From assembly GCF_000731315.1 (NCBI RefSeq), contig NZ_HG938354.1, positions 1,302,001-1,366,000 of the forward strand: a DNA stretch of 64,000 nucleotides. The letters run 5' to 3'. Position 1 is the stretch's first letter. The number at the start of each line of letters is the position of its first letter. Shown piece by piece: positions 16,915 to 26,207 of this stretch. Under the pieces are notes generated by a model, which made no database searches, was not told the DNA's origin, and saw only the letters and a program-made list of their open reading frames with translations. Origin of the DNA: Neorhizobium galegae bv. orientalis str. HAMBI 540. GTDB lineage: Bacteria > Pseudomonadota > Alphaproteobacteria > Rhizobiales > Rhizobiaceae. The position numbers were made by a program, and so were the translations under genes.

Positions 16915-17933
16915 TGGTCAGCCGCAAGGAATATACGTTTGGTGGCCCGATTGCGGGCCGCCGGCAAGTTCTGGCGGGCTTGACGGCGTCAGCTCTAGCC
17001 CTGCCGTTCTTCCCACGCCTGTCGAGCGCCGCTTCGGACCGGCTGCCTGTCAGAATGAGCAAGGCAGGGCCTGGGACAGCCGGAACCGTCCAAGACGACC
17101 TGCTAACGAAATTCCCCGAGCTGGACCCGGGCCTGGACATCGAATGGATTGACGGCTCGCCTGGGCAGTTCCAGATGCTCCTGATAAGCGGCGCGCTCGA
17201 CTGCGGACCGTTCGGCGCGCTCGGGATAGCAGAAGCTGCACAAAAAGGTGCCGAGCTTGTCATCTTCGGATCGCGGCTGAACAACCACGGCTCCTGGATC
17301 GTCAGAGGCGACAGTCCCTACCAGCATCCCTCCGACCTCAAGGGCAAGCGTATCGCTACGCAATTGCCGACCAGCGACACCTATCGCCAAGCTCGAATGG
17401 CGGCGGCACTCCAGAAGCTGGATCTGGAAAAAGACTTTCAGGTCTCGTTCGGCCCGTCGGTCTCGAACGTTGCGCTGTTCAATCGCGGCGACGTCGACGC
17501 TGTCATAGCTATCGAGCCCGTATCCACGCAGCTGATCGCGCAAGGACATCGGGAGATTGCCCGGGTTGCCGATCAATGGCGCGAAGCAACCGGTGACAAC
17601 GCGCCGCTATCGCTCGTCGGCGTGTCCGCGACTGCCAAGTGGGTGGATGGGAATACGGAAACGGCACGCCGGGTCGCTCAGATGACACTCGCAGTGAACC
17701 GGCGCTTCGCTACCGAGCCGTCTTTGATACGAGACCCCGCCATTCAGGGCGGAATGGGTATCAAGAACCCCAGCGAAGAGCTTCTGGCATTGCTCGAAAA
17801 GCGATTGCCACGGGTCTACGCAACGGAATGGAACGAGGCGGTCATCAATGACTTCAATCGACAGCTCGACGTCGCAATCGATCTCAAGATCATCGAAAGG
17901 CGACCGAAATATTCCTTCGCCAAGACGCTATAG
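16914..17933 (+). CDS. ABC transporter substrate-binding protein (sulfonate/nitrate/taurine type), Tat-like signal
   Basis: A periplasmic binding protein of 339 aa. The N-terminus has a twin-Arg (GRRQVLAGL) followed by a hydrophobic stretch and LSSAA, consistent with Tat or Sec export. Body features: LDCGPFGALGIAEAAQKGAE, HPSDLKGKRIATQLPTSDTY (hinge region), and DVDAVIAIEPVS. The ATG at 16914 overlaps the preceding stop (TGATG). Its 3' end overlaps the permease gene by 86 bp. The ligand is unknown; SsuA-like proteins bind alkanesulfonates, but related ones bind other small acids or aromatics. Confidence 0.88.
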   Translation: MVSRKEYTFGGPIAGRRQVLAGLTASALALPFFPRLSSAASDRLPVRMSKAGPGTAGTVQDDLLTKFPELDPGLDIEWIDGSPGQFQMLLISGALDCGPFGALGIAEAAQKGAELVIFGSRLNNHGSWIVRGDSPYQHPSDLKGKRIATQLPTSDTYRQARMAAALQKLDLEKDFQVSFGPSVSNVALFNRGDVDAVIAIEPVSTQLIAQGHREIARVADQWREATGDNAPLSLVGVSATAKWVDGNTETARRVAQMTLAVNRRFATEPSLIRDPAIQGGMGIKNPSEELLALLEKRLPRVYATEWNEAVINDFNRQLDVAIDLKIIERRPKYSFAKTL

Positions 17934-18696
17934 CTGGCGACTCATTTCTTCTCTCGCGCTACCCTTCAGCTTCCTGGTCCTGCTCGCGGCAGGCTGGGAA
18001 GCGATGGCGCGGAGGCTTGCCAATCCCCTGGTTCCAGGGGTGCAGGAGGTGTTCACCGAACTCGTCGACATCCTCACAAGCGGCGTGTTCTTCAGCCATA
18101 TGGTGATCACGTTGGGGAGAGTGGCGCTTGGGTTCCTGCTTGCGTTCATCGTCTCGCTGGCTCTGGGCATCCTCATGGGCCGAAACAGATATGCGCGGCA
18201 GTTCTTCGAGCCCGCGATCCTGATCGGACTGACCGTTCCAGGCCTTGTTTGGGCACTGCTCTGTGTCATCTGGTTTGGCATTTCGCTGACGACATCCACT
18301 CTCGCCGTGGCTCTCAGCCTTTCGCCGCCGCTGGCACTGAGCATTGCGCAAGGCATCAAGACGGTGAACGCCGATCTCCAGGAAATCACAGCGGTCTACA
18401 GGCTGTCGACCTGGTCGCGAATGCGTTTCCTGTTCCTGCCGACCTTGATCCCGTTCCTGCTGAACGGCGTCCGGATAGGGCTCTCGATGGGATGGAAGGT
18501 TATCGTGCTGGTCGAGATCTTCGGGCTGTCCAGCGGTGTCGGCTATCGGTTGAACGCGGAATACAGTGCGATGAACGTGGCTGGCGTGCTCGCCTGGACA
18601 ATCGGCTTCGCTGGGGTAATGGCGATCCTCGAATATGGCGTAATTGGCGGTGTTGAACGATACCTGACCCGTTGGCGTCGTGTGGCGACAGTTTAG
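17848..18696 (+). CDS. ABC transporter permease (SsuC/TauC type)
   Basis: An inner-membrane permease of 282 aa with about six hydrophobic segments starting at residue 32. The EAA loop is ITAVYRLSTWSRMRFLFLPT, the contact site for the ATPase. The ATG at 17848 makes an 86-bp overlap with the binding protein gene; the next candidate (18004) would remove the first membrane helix, so the long overlap is probably real. It forms the importer with the flanking genes. Confidence 0.87.
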   Translation: MTSIDSSTSQSISRSSKGDRNIPSPRRYSWRLISSLALPFSFLVLLAAGWEAMARRLANPLVPGVQEVFTELVDILTSGVFFSHMVITLGRVALGFLLAFIVSLALGILMGRNRYARQFFEPAILIGLTVPGLVWALLCVIWFGISLTTSTLAVALSLSPPLALSIAQGIKTVNADLQEITAVYRLSTWSRMRFLFLPTLIPFLLNGVRIGLSMGWKVIVLVEIFGLSSGVGYRLNAEYSAMNVAGVLAWTIGFAGVMAILEYGVIGGVERYLTRWRRVATV

Positions 18697-18704
18697 GAGA
18701 TCAG

Positions 18705-19496
18705 ATGGACCACTTGAACAGCCGCATCAAGCCGGACGCCGAAGAGAGACAGCGCAGCTTGCACGTTGAGGGCGTCTCCAAGACCTATGCGACGGACGGA
18801 TCGGTCGAGGTCCTGAGGAATGTCACGTTCGACGTCGGCAGCAACGAGATCATCGGAATTGTCGGCCGGAGCGGCTGCGGAAAGTCGACCCTTCTAAGAC
18901 TGATCGCCGGTCTGGACGGAGATTTCACAGGACGCATTTCGTTGGATGGAAACGGCATTCTCGGCCCGGGCACCGAGCGCGGCGTTGTCTTTCAGGAGCC
19001 TCGTCTGTTTCCTTGGCTGACCGTCGAACAGAACGTTGCCATCGCGGTTCATGAGGTCGGCATACCCAAGGATGAAAAGAGGGAGCGCGTGGCACGCAAT
19101 CTCGCTCTCGTCGGCCTGACCGGATTTGAAAAGCGTTTTCCGCATGAGATTTCCGGCGGCATGGCACAGCGGGCCGCTTTGGCCCGCGCGCTGACCTCAC
19201 AACCCTCTCTCCTGTTGCTCGACGAGCCATTCGCTGCATTGGACGCCCTGACGAAGATGCAGATGCAAGACGAATTGATCGGCATCTGGCAACAGAGCCG
19301 CGTTTCGATCGTCCTGATCACCCACGACATCGAAGAGGCGATCCACCTATGCGACCGGATCATTGTGATGTCGCCCCGACCAGGTGAGATCAAGTCGATC
19401 ACCGAGGTGAACATTACACGGCCGAGACCGCGCGTTTGTGCCGCGTCCTCGGCGCTCCGTGAACAACTGATGGCCGACCTTGGGCTTATACACTGA
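18705..19496 (+). CDS. ABC transporter ATP-binding protein (SsuB/TauB type)
   Basis: The ATPase of the importer, 263 aa. Walker A GRSGCGKST, Q-loop VFQEPRLFPWLTV, signature ISGGMAQRAALARAL, Walker B LLLLDEPFAALD and switch His in LITHDIEEA are intact. The PRLFPWLTV text is typical of nitrate/sulfonate/taurine ATPases. Start chosen at the ATG 18705 with AGGAGA at 18695-18700, directly after the permease stop; an in-frame start upstream would overlap the permease. Last gene of the operon. Confidence 0.92.
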   Translation: MDHLNSRIKPDAEERQRSLHVEGVSKTYATDGSVEVLRNVTFDVGSNEIIGIVGRSGCGKSTLLRLIAGLDGDFTGRISLDGNGILGPGTERGVVFQEPRLFPWLTVEQNVAIAVHEVGIPKDEKRERVARNLALVGLTGFEKRFPHEISGGMAQRAALARALTSQPSLLLLDEPFAALDALTKMQMQDELIGIWQQSRVSIVLITHDIEEAIHLCDRIIVMSPRPGEIKSITEVNITRPRPRVCAASSALREQLMADLGLIH

Positions 19497-19629
19497 GGAA
19501 GTTGGGAGCCTATTCTCACCGGCGGCGACAAGCCCGCACTCTTCCGAGGTGAACGTAGATTCAGACAATGAGATCCCGCAATGCGCTGGTGCCGGCGTCA
19601 GGCCGGTAGCTCGACCTGATATTCAACCC

Positions 19630-19746
19630 TCGGACGCTCGACGGACCAGCGACAAGGACCGCAAGAAGGCGGTAGCAACTCTGGCTTGCCTGCTGATGCA
19701 GGCCGCCGGTCTGGTCGTCGAGGAGCTCGACGATGACCAGCACTGA
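19630..19746 (+). pseudogene. Remnant of the small gene that precedes large serine recombinases
   Basis: The frame ending at 19746 reads RKKAVATLACLLMQAAGLVV then EELDDDQH, a helical tail typical of a short accessory gene upstream of recombinase genes. Its 5' part is not conserved-looking and no start is clear. Its stop overlaps the recombinase ATG at 19733. Confidence 0.5.
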
Positions 19747-19965
19747 TTTGATTCCGATAGCGCTGCTCGCGCGCAAGTCCGTCGTTTATGTGCGGCAGGC
19801 CACGCAGTCGCGGCCTGTGGTAAACACGGTTGCGCTACCACGGAGGACGCCCTGGCGGTGACGCGCAGCATGGCTGGGCGCTGATCCGATGAACATATCG
19901 CCGCCGAGGCGTGGCCCATACCCGAACACGAACTTGAAAAAACGCTCGCAGCCAATTGAGAGGAA
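19733..19965 (+). pseudogene. Relic of a serine-recombinase gene (N- and C-terminal scraps)
   Basis: From the ATG at 19733 the frame starts MTSTDLIPIALLARKSVVYV RQATQS, the N-terminus of large serine recombinases (usual KAVVYVRQST with the catalytic Ser). It ends after about 40 codons. A nearby frame (19870-19940) reads HIAAEAWPIPEHELEKTLAA, resembling the C-terminal region of the same family. The middle is deleted. Confidence 0.6.
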
Positions 19966-20311
19966 GCCGAATGGAGGTTGCTGTCTAGGGATACTTTACC
20001 CAAACGCCTCACCAAGTTGCACTTCCTGCCCTTGATTGCCCGCCTAATCCGTAAACGCTCGCCGTCGTAGCCATAAGTATTGGCGCGGAAAGCTTGATCC
20101 GCCCGAAGGTCCCCAGGCGCGGCAAATCGAGAGGCTGAAGGCGGCAACAAAATGCTCGCGGCGCCTGCGTTCGATCTCGCAGTCGATGGGACCGGAGAGT
20201 TCCAGAGTGGAGGTGAGCCCCGCGTTACATATAAGCAAAGCATTAAATTGTTTTTGTTACAAACTCTTGTCAGTCCGCCACAGGGTCGGACTTCCAACGG
20301 GGGGTCTTTCA
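19966..20311. other. Upstream region of the chemoreceptor gene
   Basis: No gene recognised. The last 100 bases are AT-rich (AAATTGTTTTTGTTACAAAC around 20246-20268) and probably hold the receptor promoter. GGGGGG at 20299-20304 is the likely RBS. Confidence 0.4.
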
Positions 20312-22195
20312 ATGCGTCGTCCGAGCATAAAGTCGAGCCTGCTCCTGATTTTCAGCGGTATAGCGCTTCTTTTTGCCATAGTCGCATATCTTGCGATCGA
20401 TGGCCTTAGCAAGACGAACGGCTCCACCGAAGAAATCGCCACGAATTGGTTGCCGAGCGTACAAGCATCCCGGACGATCAATCTTAACATGGCGAATTTG
20501 CGCCTCGCTTACCGCGATCACATCATCGCCCAGGTGGAAGCGGAAAAGAAAACGCGCGAAGAGGCTATTGCAGTCGCCGAGGATACGGTTCGCAAATCGA
20601 TAGATGCCTATCTTTCGCTGGCGTCATCGGACCGTGAACGCCAATTGATCAGCGGGATAAAGGAGAACGTTGATGGTTATATCGCCAGCAAGCCGCAGCT
20701 TCTCGCCCTTTCGCGTGTAAACAAGACCGAAGACGCCGGACAATATCTCGGCGGGAAGATGCGTACCTATTCAGACAAACTGAAAGAATTGACGACAGCT
20801 CTGGTTGAATTGAATGTTAGTGGCAGCAAAGAGGCCGCCGACGTCAGCAGGACGACCTACGCGTCTGTCAAATTCTACCTGTTTGCCGCGATTGGTTTTG
20901 CAGGGTTGCTCGTTGTCGGCGCTATTACATTCGTGCTGACAGGCATTGCCAATCCCATTACCCAGATTACAACCTCGATGAGGCGACTGGCCGAGGGCGA
21001 GACCGGTTCCACGATCCCGTTCGCCGGCCGTGCCGATGAAATCGGTTCCATGGCGGGAGCGGTAGAGATTTTCCGCCAGGCCGCCATCGCGAACAAGCGA
21101 ATGGAGATGGAAGCGGAAGAAAGCCGGAAGCAGGCGGAGGCCGATCGCATCGCCACCCAGCAACAGGCGGAATCGGATGCCCGTGAGCGGTTGCGGGTAG
21201 CCACATCGGGTCTCGCGTCCGGTTTGAGGCGGCTCGCTGCAGGCGACCTCGCCTTTCAGCTCAATGAGGCGTTCGCTCCCGACTTCGAGGCCCTGCGCCA
21301 CGACTTCAACCAATCCGTCACCCAACTTGGCGGAGCGTTGACGTCGATTTCCAGCAGCATCACCACGATTGACGATGGCACCCGAGAAATCTCCTCGGGA
21401 GCCAGTGATCTTTCAAAGCGTACCGAACAGCAGGCGGCCTCGCTTGAAGAGACGGCTGCCGCACTTGAAGAGATCACCGCAAACGTGTCGAATTCCAGCA
21501 AGCGGACTGAAGAGACCCGGGCGGTCGCCACGGAGGCAAACCGAAGCGCCGCGATGTCTGCGGACGTCGTTTCTCATGCCGAAGAGGCGATGGGACGCAT
21601 CGAGACTTCGTCGCAACAGATTTCCAACATCATCGGCGTGATCGATGAAATCGCATTCCAGACCAACCTTCTTGCCCTGAACGCAGGCGTGGAAGCGGCC
21701 AGGGCGGGTGAGGCTGGCAAGGGCTTCGCAGTCGTTGCCCAGGAGGTGCGAGAACTTGCACAGCGTTCGGCCAGCGCGGCCAAGGAGATCAAGGGCCTCA
21801 TCCAGAACTCCTCCAAGGAGGTGGAGAGCGGGGTTAAGCTGGTGCGTGATACCGGCCAGGCTCTCAAGACCATCGTCAGCTTCATCACTCAGATCAACCA
21901 GCATATGGATGCGATCGCAACCTCTTCCAAAGAACAGTCGGTCGGCCTGAGCGAAGTCAACGTTGCAGTCAATCAAATGGACCAGACCACGCAACAGAAT
22001 GCGGCCATGGTGGAGCAATCGACCGCCGCCTCCGCCTCACTCGCTCAGGAAGCCCAGAAGCTGCGCGAGCTTGTCAGGCAGTTCAAGCTCGCAGATGCCG
22101 TTCCCAACCAGTCCGGAGTTCCTCGCTCGACACTGAGAGCGATGGCACAACCTACCGCCGGTGCTACCGTTCAGCGCGCTTCGGTGCGACGGTAA
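20312..22195 (+). CDS. Methyl-accepting chemotaxis protein (4HB-type sensor)
   Basis: A transmembrane chemoreceptor of 627 aa. TM1 is about residues 8-29 ([20 protein letters not shown]), then a four-helix-bundle periplasmic sensor to about 185, TM2 about 190-214, a HAMP domain ([17 protein letters not shown]) and a long cytoplasmic coiled coil. The conserved hairpin tip [20 protein letters not shown], which contacts CheA/CheW, and the [20 protein letters not shown] run are present. No C-terminal CheR-tether pentapeptide is obvious. Start at 20312 places TM1 at the N-terminus. The ligand is unknown. Confidence 0.93.
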   Translation: MRRPSIKSSLLLIFSGIALLFAIVAYLAIDGLSKTNGSTEEIATNWLPSVQASRTINLNMANLRLAYRDHIIAQVEAEKKTREEAIAVAEDTVRKSIDAYLSLASSDRERQLISGIKENVDGYIASKPQLLALSRVNKTEDAGQYLGGKMRTYSDKLKELTTALVELNVSGSKEAADVSRTTYASVKFYLFAAIGFAGLLVVGAITFVLTGIANPITQITTSMRRLAEGETGSTIPFAGRADEIGSMAGAVEIFRQAAIANKRMEMEAEESRKQAEADRIATQQQAESDARERLRVATSGLASGLRRLAAGDLAFQLNEAFAPDFEALRHDFNQSVTQLGGALTSISSSITTIDDGTREISSGASDLSKRTEQQAASLEETAAALEEITANVSNSSKRTEETRAVATEANRSAAMSADVVSHAEEAMGRIETSSQQISNIIGVIDEIAFQTNLLALNAGVEAARAGEAGKGFAVVAQEVRELAQRSASAAKEIKGLIQNSSKEVESGVKLVRDTGQALKTIVSFITQINQHMDAIATSSKEQSVGLSEVNVAVNQMDQTTQQNAAMVEQSTAASASLAQEAQKLRELVRQFKLADAVPNQSGVPRSTLRAMAQPTAGATVQRASVRR

Positions 22196-22315
22196 TGTCC
22201 GTAGCTTTGCCCCGCGTTTAATTTAACGGTGGTGCTCTTGAACGGATGCGACCTGTCGACCCTGAACCGCACCGGGTTTGCCGGAGGCTCCAACTTCTGA
22301 GAGAGTGGAGCCGAT

Positions 22316-22642
22316 ATGAGCAAGACAACCAACAAGTTTTCACCTGAAGTCCGCGACCGTGCCATCCGTATGGTGCTGGATCACGAAGCAGAACACCCGT
22401 CGCGATGGGCAGCCGTTTCATCTATCGCGGCCAAGATCGGCTGCTCGCCAGCCACGTTGCATGAATGGGTGAAGAAGACCGAGGTCGACAGCGCCAAACG
22501 AGCAGGCTTGCCGAGTGATGTGGCCGAGAAGATGAAGGCTCTTGAGCGGGAGAACCGTGAGCTTCGTCAGGCCAACGAGATTCTGCGCAAGGCGTCTGCC
22601 TATTTCGCGATGGCGGAGCTCGACCGCCCCTTCAAACGATGA
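22316..22642 (+). CDS. IS3-family transposase OrfA
   Basis: A 108-aa DNA-binding subunit. The helix-turn-helix region [20 protein letters not shown] ... [19 protein letters not shown] (about 7-60) recognises the terminal repeats, and the C-terminal leucine-zipper-like [20 protein letters not shown] mediates multimerisation. It overlaps orfB by 4 bases (ATGA); IS3 elements usually make the OrfAB fusion transposase by -1 frameshifting near here. Confidence 0.92.
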   Translation: MSKTTNKFSPEVRDRAIRMVLDHEAEHPSRWAAVSSIAAKIGCSPATLHEWVKKTEVDSAKRAGLPSDVAEKMKALERENRELRQANEILRKASAYFAMAELDRPFKR

Positions 22643-23544
22643 TCTCGTTCATCGACGAACACCGAGGCGTGTTCGGGGTCGAGCCGATCTGCAGACTATT
22701 GCCGATTGCCCCGTCAACTTACTACGAGAACGTCGCCAAGCGCTTGGATGTGGACCGCCTGTCGGTCCGCGCCCGCAGCGATATCACCCTGAAGATCGAG
22801 ATACGTCGTGTCTTTGAACAGAACTTCCGGGTCTATGGCGTTCGCAAGGTCTGGCGGCAATTGAAGCGGGAAGGCTTCGACGTCGCCCGCTGCACTGTCG
22901 CTCGGCTGATGAGGTCGATGAGCCTGCAGGGCATCATTCGCGGAAAGCCGATCCGCACGACGTTCCCGGACAAATCGGCTCCGAGCCCACTGGATCGTGT
23001 GAATCGCCAGTTCAAAGCTCCTGCGCCAAACAGGCTGTGGGTTTCAGACTTCACCTATGTCGCCACCTGGCAGGGCTTCGTCTACGTGGCCTTTGTGATC
23101 GATGCCTTCGCCCGTCGCATCGTCGGCTGGCGAGTGAGCCGGACGGCACACGCGGGTTTCGTCCTTGATGCTCTGGAGCAGGCGCTTCATGATCGGCGTC
23201 CCGTTCACGGCGGTGGCCTCGTGCATCACTCCGACAGAGGCGTTCAATACGTGTCCATTCGCTATTCCGAACGATTGGCTGAGGCAGGCATCGAGCCGTC
23301 CGTCGGGAGTGTTGGCGACAGCTATGACAATGCTCTCGCCGAAACGATCAACGGTCTCTACAAAGCAGAGGTCATCCATCGACGAGGGCCGTGGCGCAAC
23401 GCCGAGGCGGTCGAGTTCGCTACCCTGGAATGGGTCGATTGGTTCAACCACCGGCGAATTCTGGAGCCCATCGGAAACATTCCCCCAGCCGAAGCCGAGG
23501 AGCAGTATTACGCCATACTGGACGCACCAGCCATGGCCGCATAA
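22639..23544 (+). CDS. IS3-family transposase OrfB (DDE integrase-like)
   Basis: The 301-aa catalytic part with an rve core. The triad is visible as Asp in [11 protein letters not shown], Asp in HHSDRGVQY and Glu in [16 protein letters not shown]. The N-terminal HTH_21-like stretch [14 protein letters not shown] is also present. Full length, no internal stop. Confidence 0.93.
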   Translation: MISFIDEHRGVFGVEPICRLLPIAPSTYYENVAKRLDVDRLSVRARSDITLKIEIRRVFEQNFRVYGVRKVWRQLKREGFDVARCTVARLMRSMSLQGIIRGKPIRTTFPDKSAPSPLDRVNRQFKAPAPNRLWVSDFTYVATWQGFVYVAFVIDAFARRIVGWRVSRTAHAGFVLDALEQALHDRRPVHGGGLVHHSDRGVQYVSIRYSERLAEAGIEPSVGSVGDSYDNALAETINGLYKAEVIHRRGPWRNAEAVEFATLEWVDWFNHRRILEPIGNIPPAEAEEQYYAILDAPAMAA

Positions 23545-23586
23545 CTTAAACCAATGGCCTCCGGCAAACCCGGTGCGGTTCAACCC

Positions 23587-24301
23587 AGCTTATGTTCCGG
23601 TTTGTTTCACCGATTGGGGCCGAAATGGAAATTGCTTTGGGTGCGCAAGCCCTTGAATAAGCGCACATCAAATTTGACCGACAGCATCGGCTAACGATCT
23701 CGACAGTCGGATGTGCTTGGAACCATGCGTTTGCGCTCTCGACGCTGCCGTCGTCCAGAACCTCCACGACGGAATGATGCTCGAGATCGACCATGATCGT
23801 GCGGTACCGCGAGGAATGCTGCCAGATCCAATCAACAATGCCCACAACCCGAATAGTGTCTTTTTGTATGGACGCCGAATTCTTGTGCTTCAATTGCCGC
23901 AAAATCGTGTCGTCGCTGACCGGCATTCCGAGCCGATGCAACAAGGTATTCACCCCGGCGACCCCCCACCCTGCGGCCAATCAAGCCGACAATCTCAGCC
24001 ATCCGTTCAGTTCGTCGCATGTAGGGTGAAGCAATCTCAGGCAACCTGTCGGTGAAGGTTTGTCGCCCGCATTTCGGGTGTCTACACTGCCACCGGTTCA
24101 GTGCAAGCTCGATTTTCACGACTTGACCTGAACTGGCAAGTCCTGGAGGCAGCGGTTGTGCCAGCCGCGCCGGTTCCGGCTTCGCGTTCCGCCATCCGGG
24201 CAGACACCGACAGGTTCCGCAGTGGCAGAAACAACCCAGTTTTCTTTATCTTGAAGGGTGATACCCAGAACTTCGACCCTTGGGCCGGGTGACCATTTCA
24301 A
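23587..24301 (-). pseudogene. Decayed ISL3-family transposase
   Basis: Minus-strand text in three frames. PGPRVEVLGITLQDKENWVV starts at 24301; after a shift at about 24117, LALNRWQCRHPKCGRQTFTD RLPEIASPYMRRT; after a shift near 23985, HRLGMPVSDDTILRQLKH, RVVGIVDWIWQ, TIMVDLEHHSVVEVLDD and WFQAHPTVEIVSR. These are the zinc-finger, HTH and first catalytic-domain segments of ISL3 transposases. The remaining C-terminal half is cut off at the IS3 insertion. Sequence left of the IS3 element (22196-22258) may be its far end, but that is unproven. Confidence 0.85.
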
Positions 24302-24659
24302 CTGCGTTCCCTTCCCCGCCGACCTGATTGCAAGTCGTCACCGATTTCCGAGCTCCCCATATTATGACATATGGCCCCACTCATCGTACGCGTGCGTCAA
24401 TCACGATGGAAGGAATCCCCCACACGTGTCGCCTGTCCTCCCGTGAGCCAGGAATTGCCCCTCGAGAACCAAAAATAGTGATAGGTGCGGGCCGCGTTCG
24501 TTCTTACACATATGATAAGTTGAGAGCTTGATATGATTACATGACCTGTCGGCTGGGTGACAGCTTTTTAGACGATGTATGCCGAAATTGGCGGGCACGG
24601 TGCCCGGCGTGAGCTGGATGACACTCTTGTAAGTGAGCTGCCGCTACAGGGAGGGAATC
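24302..24659. other. Promoter region of importer operon A
   Basis: No gene. The dyad CTGTC...GACAG at about 24545-24562 may be an operator or a weak hairpin. The AT-rich stretch 24505-24540 is the probable promoter. GGAGGGA before the ATG at 24660 is the RBS. No regulator gene adjoins, so control of module A is not evident from this window. Confidence 0.4.
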
Positions 24660-26174
24660 ATGATTCTGAGAATTGAGGCTGCACTGCGGTCTTGCGTTGC
24701 CGCATGCCTTGTCGCGACAGCGTTGGCGGCACCAGTATTGGCGGCCGAAGGGGCGATCGTCCTGGCACTTCCCTCAGAGCCCACGTCGATGGATGCTTGC
24801 GACGACAGCACCAATGCCAATGCTCGGGTGTTGCGCGGCAATGTGGTTGAAGGCCTGACGCGGCTCAGCCCGGATGGGGGCGGAGAGGTGATCCCGCTTC
24901 TGGCGACTGAATGGAAGCGCGTCGACGACAACAACTGGCTGTTCACGCTGCGCGACGGCGTCAAATTCCACGACGGTACGCCGCTCGATGCAGACGCCGC
25001 CGTCTACGGTATCAACCGAATGATGAGCGCCGAGCTGAACTGCAACACCCTGCCGCTGTTTAAAACACCCACGTCGGCTTCGGTCGAGGGCAAGATGGTG
25101 AAGATCACCACCAAAACGCCTGATCCGATCCTGCCGGCGCGCATGGCCTATGTCGATCTGCCCTCGCCCAAGACAGCTAAGGACAAGAAGAGTACTCAGC
25201 CGATCGGCACCGGTCCCTACAAATTCGTCTCGCGCGAGCCTGGCCAGTCGATCGTGCTGCAGGCCAGCGACAGCTATTGGGGCAAGCCGGTCGATTTCGC
25301 GAAGGCAACCTATGTCTGGCGCGGCGAGGCGACCATCCGCGCCTCGATGGTCAAGACGCGCGAAGCCGACATCGCTATCGACATCCCCTTCCACGAAGCG
25401 GACGGCCAACAGAACGCGCAGGAATATTCCACCAACAGCGTGTTTTTCATCCGACCGATGATGCTGAAGCCGCCACTGAACGATCTTCGCGTTCGCCAGG
25501 CGCTCGCTCATGCCATCGACAAGGACACGTTGACCGAAGTTCTGATGGAAAAGGCGGCAACGCCGGCCAGCCAATTGGTCAGCCCCCTCATCAACGGCAA
25601 CATTCCTGGCTTTAGGGGCCTGCCTTTCGACGTCGACAAGGCCAAGAAGCTTCTGGCTGATGCCAAAGCCACAGGCGTGCCGGTGGATACACGCATCGAG
25701 CTGATTTCCCGCGCCGACCTCTTTGCCGGCATCGGCGAGGTCTCGCAGGCAATCCAGCAGATGCTCAAGAATGTCGGCTTCAACGTGAACCTCGTTACGG
25801 TGGACTCGGTCGCCTGGAGCCCGTGGGCCCGCAAGCCGGACTCCGCTAACCAGCCGGTGAACCTGCTGACGGTGACGCATGACAACGTTTCCGGCGACGC
25901 TTCGCTTTCCTTCCCCACCTATTTCGGGAGCGAAGCACGGCTCAGCATGGCGAGCGACGCTGACTTGAACAAGCGGCTGGAACAGGCCGGCACGCTGGTC
26001 GGCCAAGCGCGCATCGATGCCTACCGGGCCATCTCCAAGACCGCCTACGAGCAGCAGATCATCCTGCCGATCGCGGCACTGCAGAGCCGGCTGCTGACGT
26101 CCAGCAAGGTCACCTACAAGGCCAATGGCTTTACCGATATCGAGATCCATCTCGCAGACGTGACACGCAAATAA
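24660..26174 (+). CDS. Dpp/Opp-type ABC transporter substrate-binding protein (SBP_bac_5), module A
   Basis: A periplasmic binding protein of 504 aa. Residues 1-28 form a Sec signal peptide (CVAACLVATALAAPVLAAEG). SBP_bac_5 text: LALPSEPTSMDACDDST, VVEGLTRLSPDGGGEVIPLL, WLFTLRDGVKFHDGTPLDAD, IGTGPYKFVSREPGQ and RVRQALAHAIDKD. Strong RBS GGAGGGA. The family imports peptides, opines, nickel or glycosides; here the downstream enzymes suggest an acidic sugar or hydroxy-acid ligand. It heads a nine-gene operon. Confidence 0.93.
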   Translation: MILRIEAALRSCVAACLVATALAAPVLAAEGAIVLALPSEPTSMDACDDSTNANARVLRGNVVEGLTRLSPDGGGEVIPLLATEWKRVDDNNWLFTLRDGVKFHDGTPLDADAAVYGINRMMSAELNCNTLPLFKTPTSASVEGKMVKITTKTPDPILPARMAYVDLPSPKTAKDKKSTQPIGTGPYKFVSREPGQSIVLQASDSYWGKPVDFAKATYVWRGEATIRASMVKTREADIAIDIPFHEADGQQNAQEYSTNSVFFIRPMMLKPPLNDLRVRQALAHAIDKDTLTEVLMEKAATPASQLVSPLINGNIPGFRGLPFDVDKAKKLLADAKATGVPVDTRIELISRADLFAGIGEVSQAIQQMLKNVGFNVNLVTVDSVAWSPWARKPDSANQPVNLLTVTHDNVSGDASLSFPTYFGSEARLSMASDADLNKRLEQAGTLVGQARIDAYRAISKTAYEQQIILPIAALQSRLLTSSKVTYKANGFTDIEIHLADVTRK

Positions 26175-26207
26175 AGATTGCATTCCGCATCGACTGGACC
26201 GGATACA

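Larger units (their letters stand above)
22263..23582 (+). mobile_element. IS3-family insertion sequence, 1320 bp, ends intact
   Basis: Perfect 26-bp terminal inverted repeats at 22263-22288 and 23557-23582 (TGAACCGCACCGGGTTTGCC...). The 4-bp sequence ACCC at 22259-22262 is repeated at 23583-23586, consistent with a target duplication. It holds orfA and orfB in the usual overlapping arrangement with an intact catalytic triad, so it may still be active. It is inserted next to or within a decayed ISL3 transposase. Confidence 0.93.

Noticed and set aside
22639..22642. Frame change between OrfA and OrfB as a mutation
   Set aside because: The ATGA overlap with programmed frameshifting is the normal layout of IS3-family elements.
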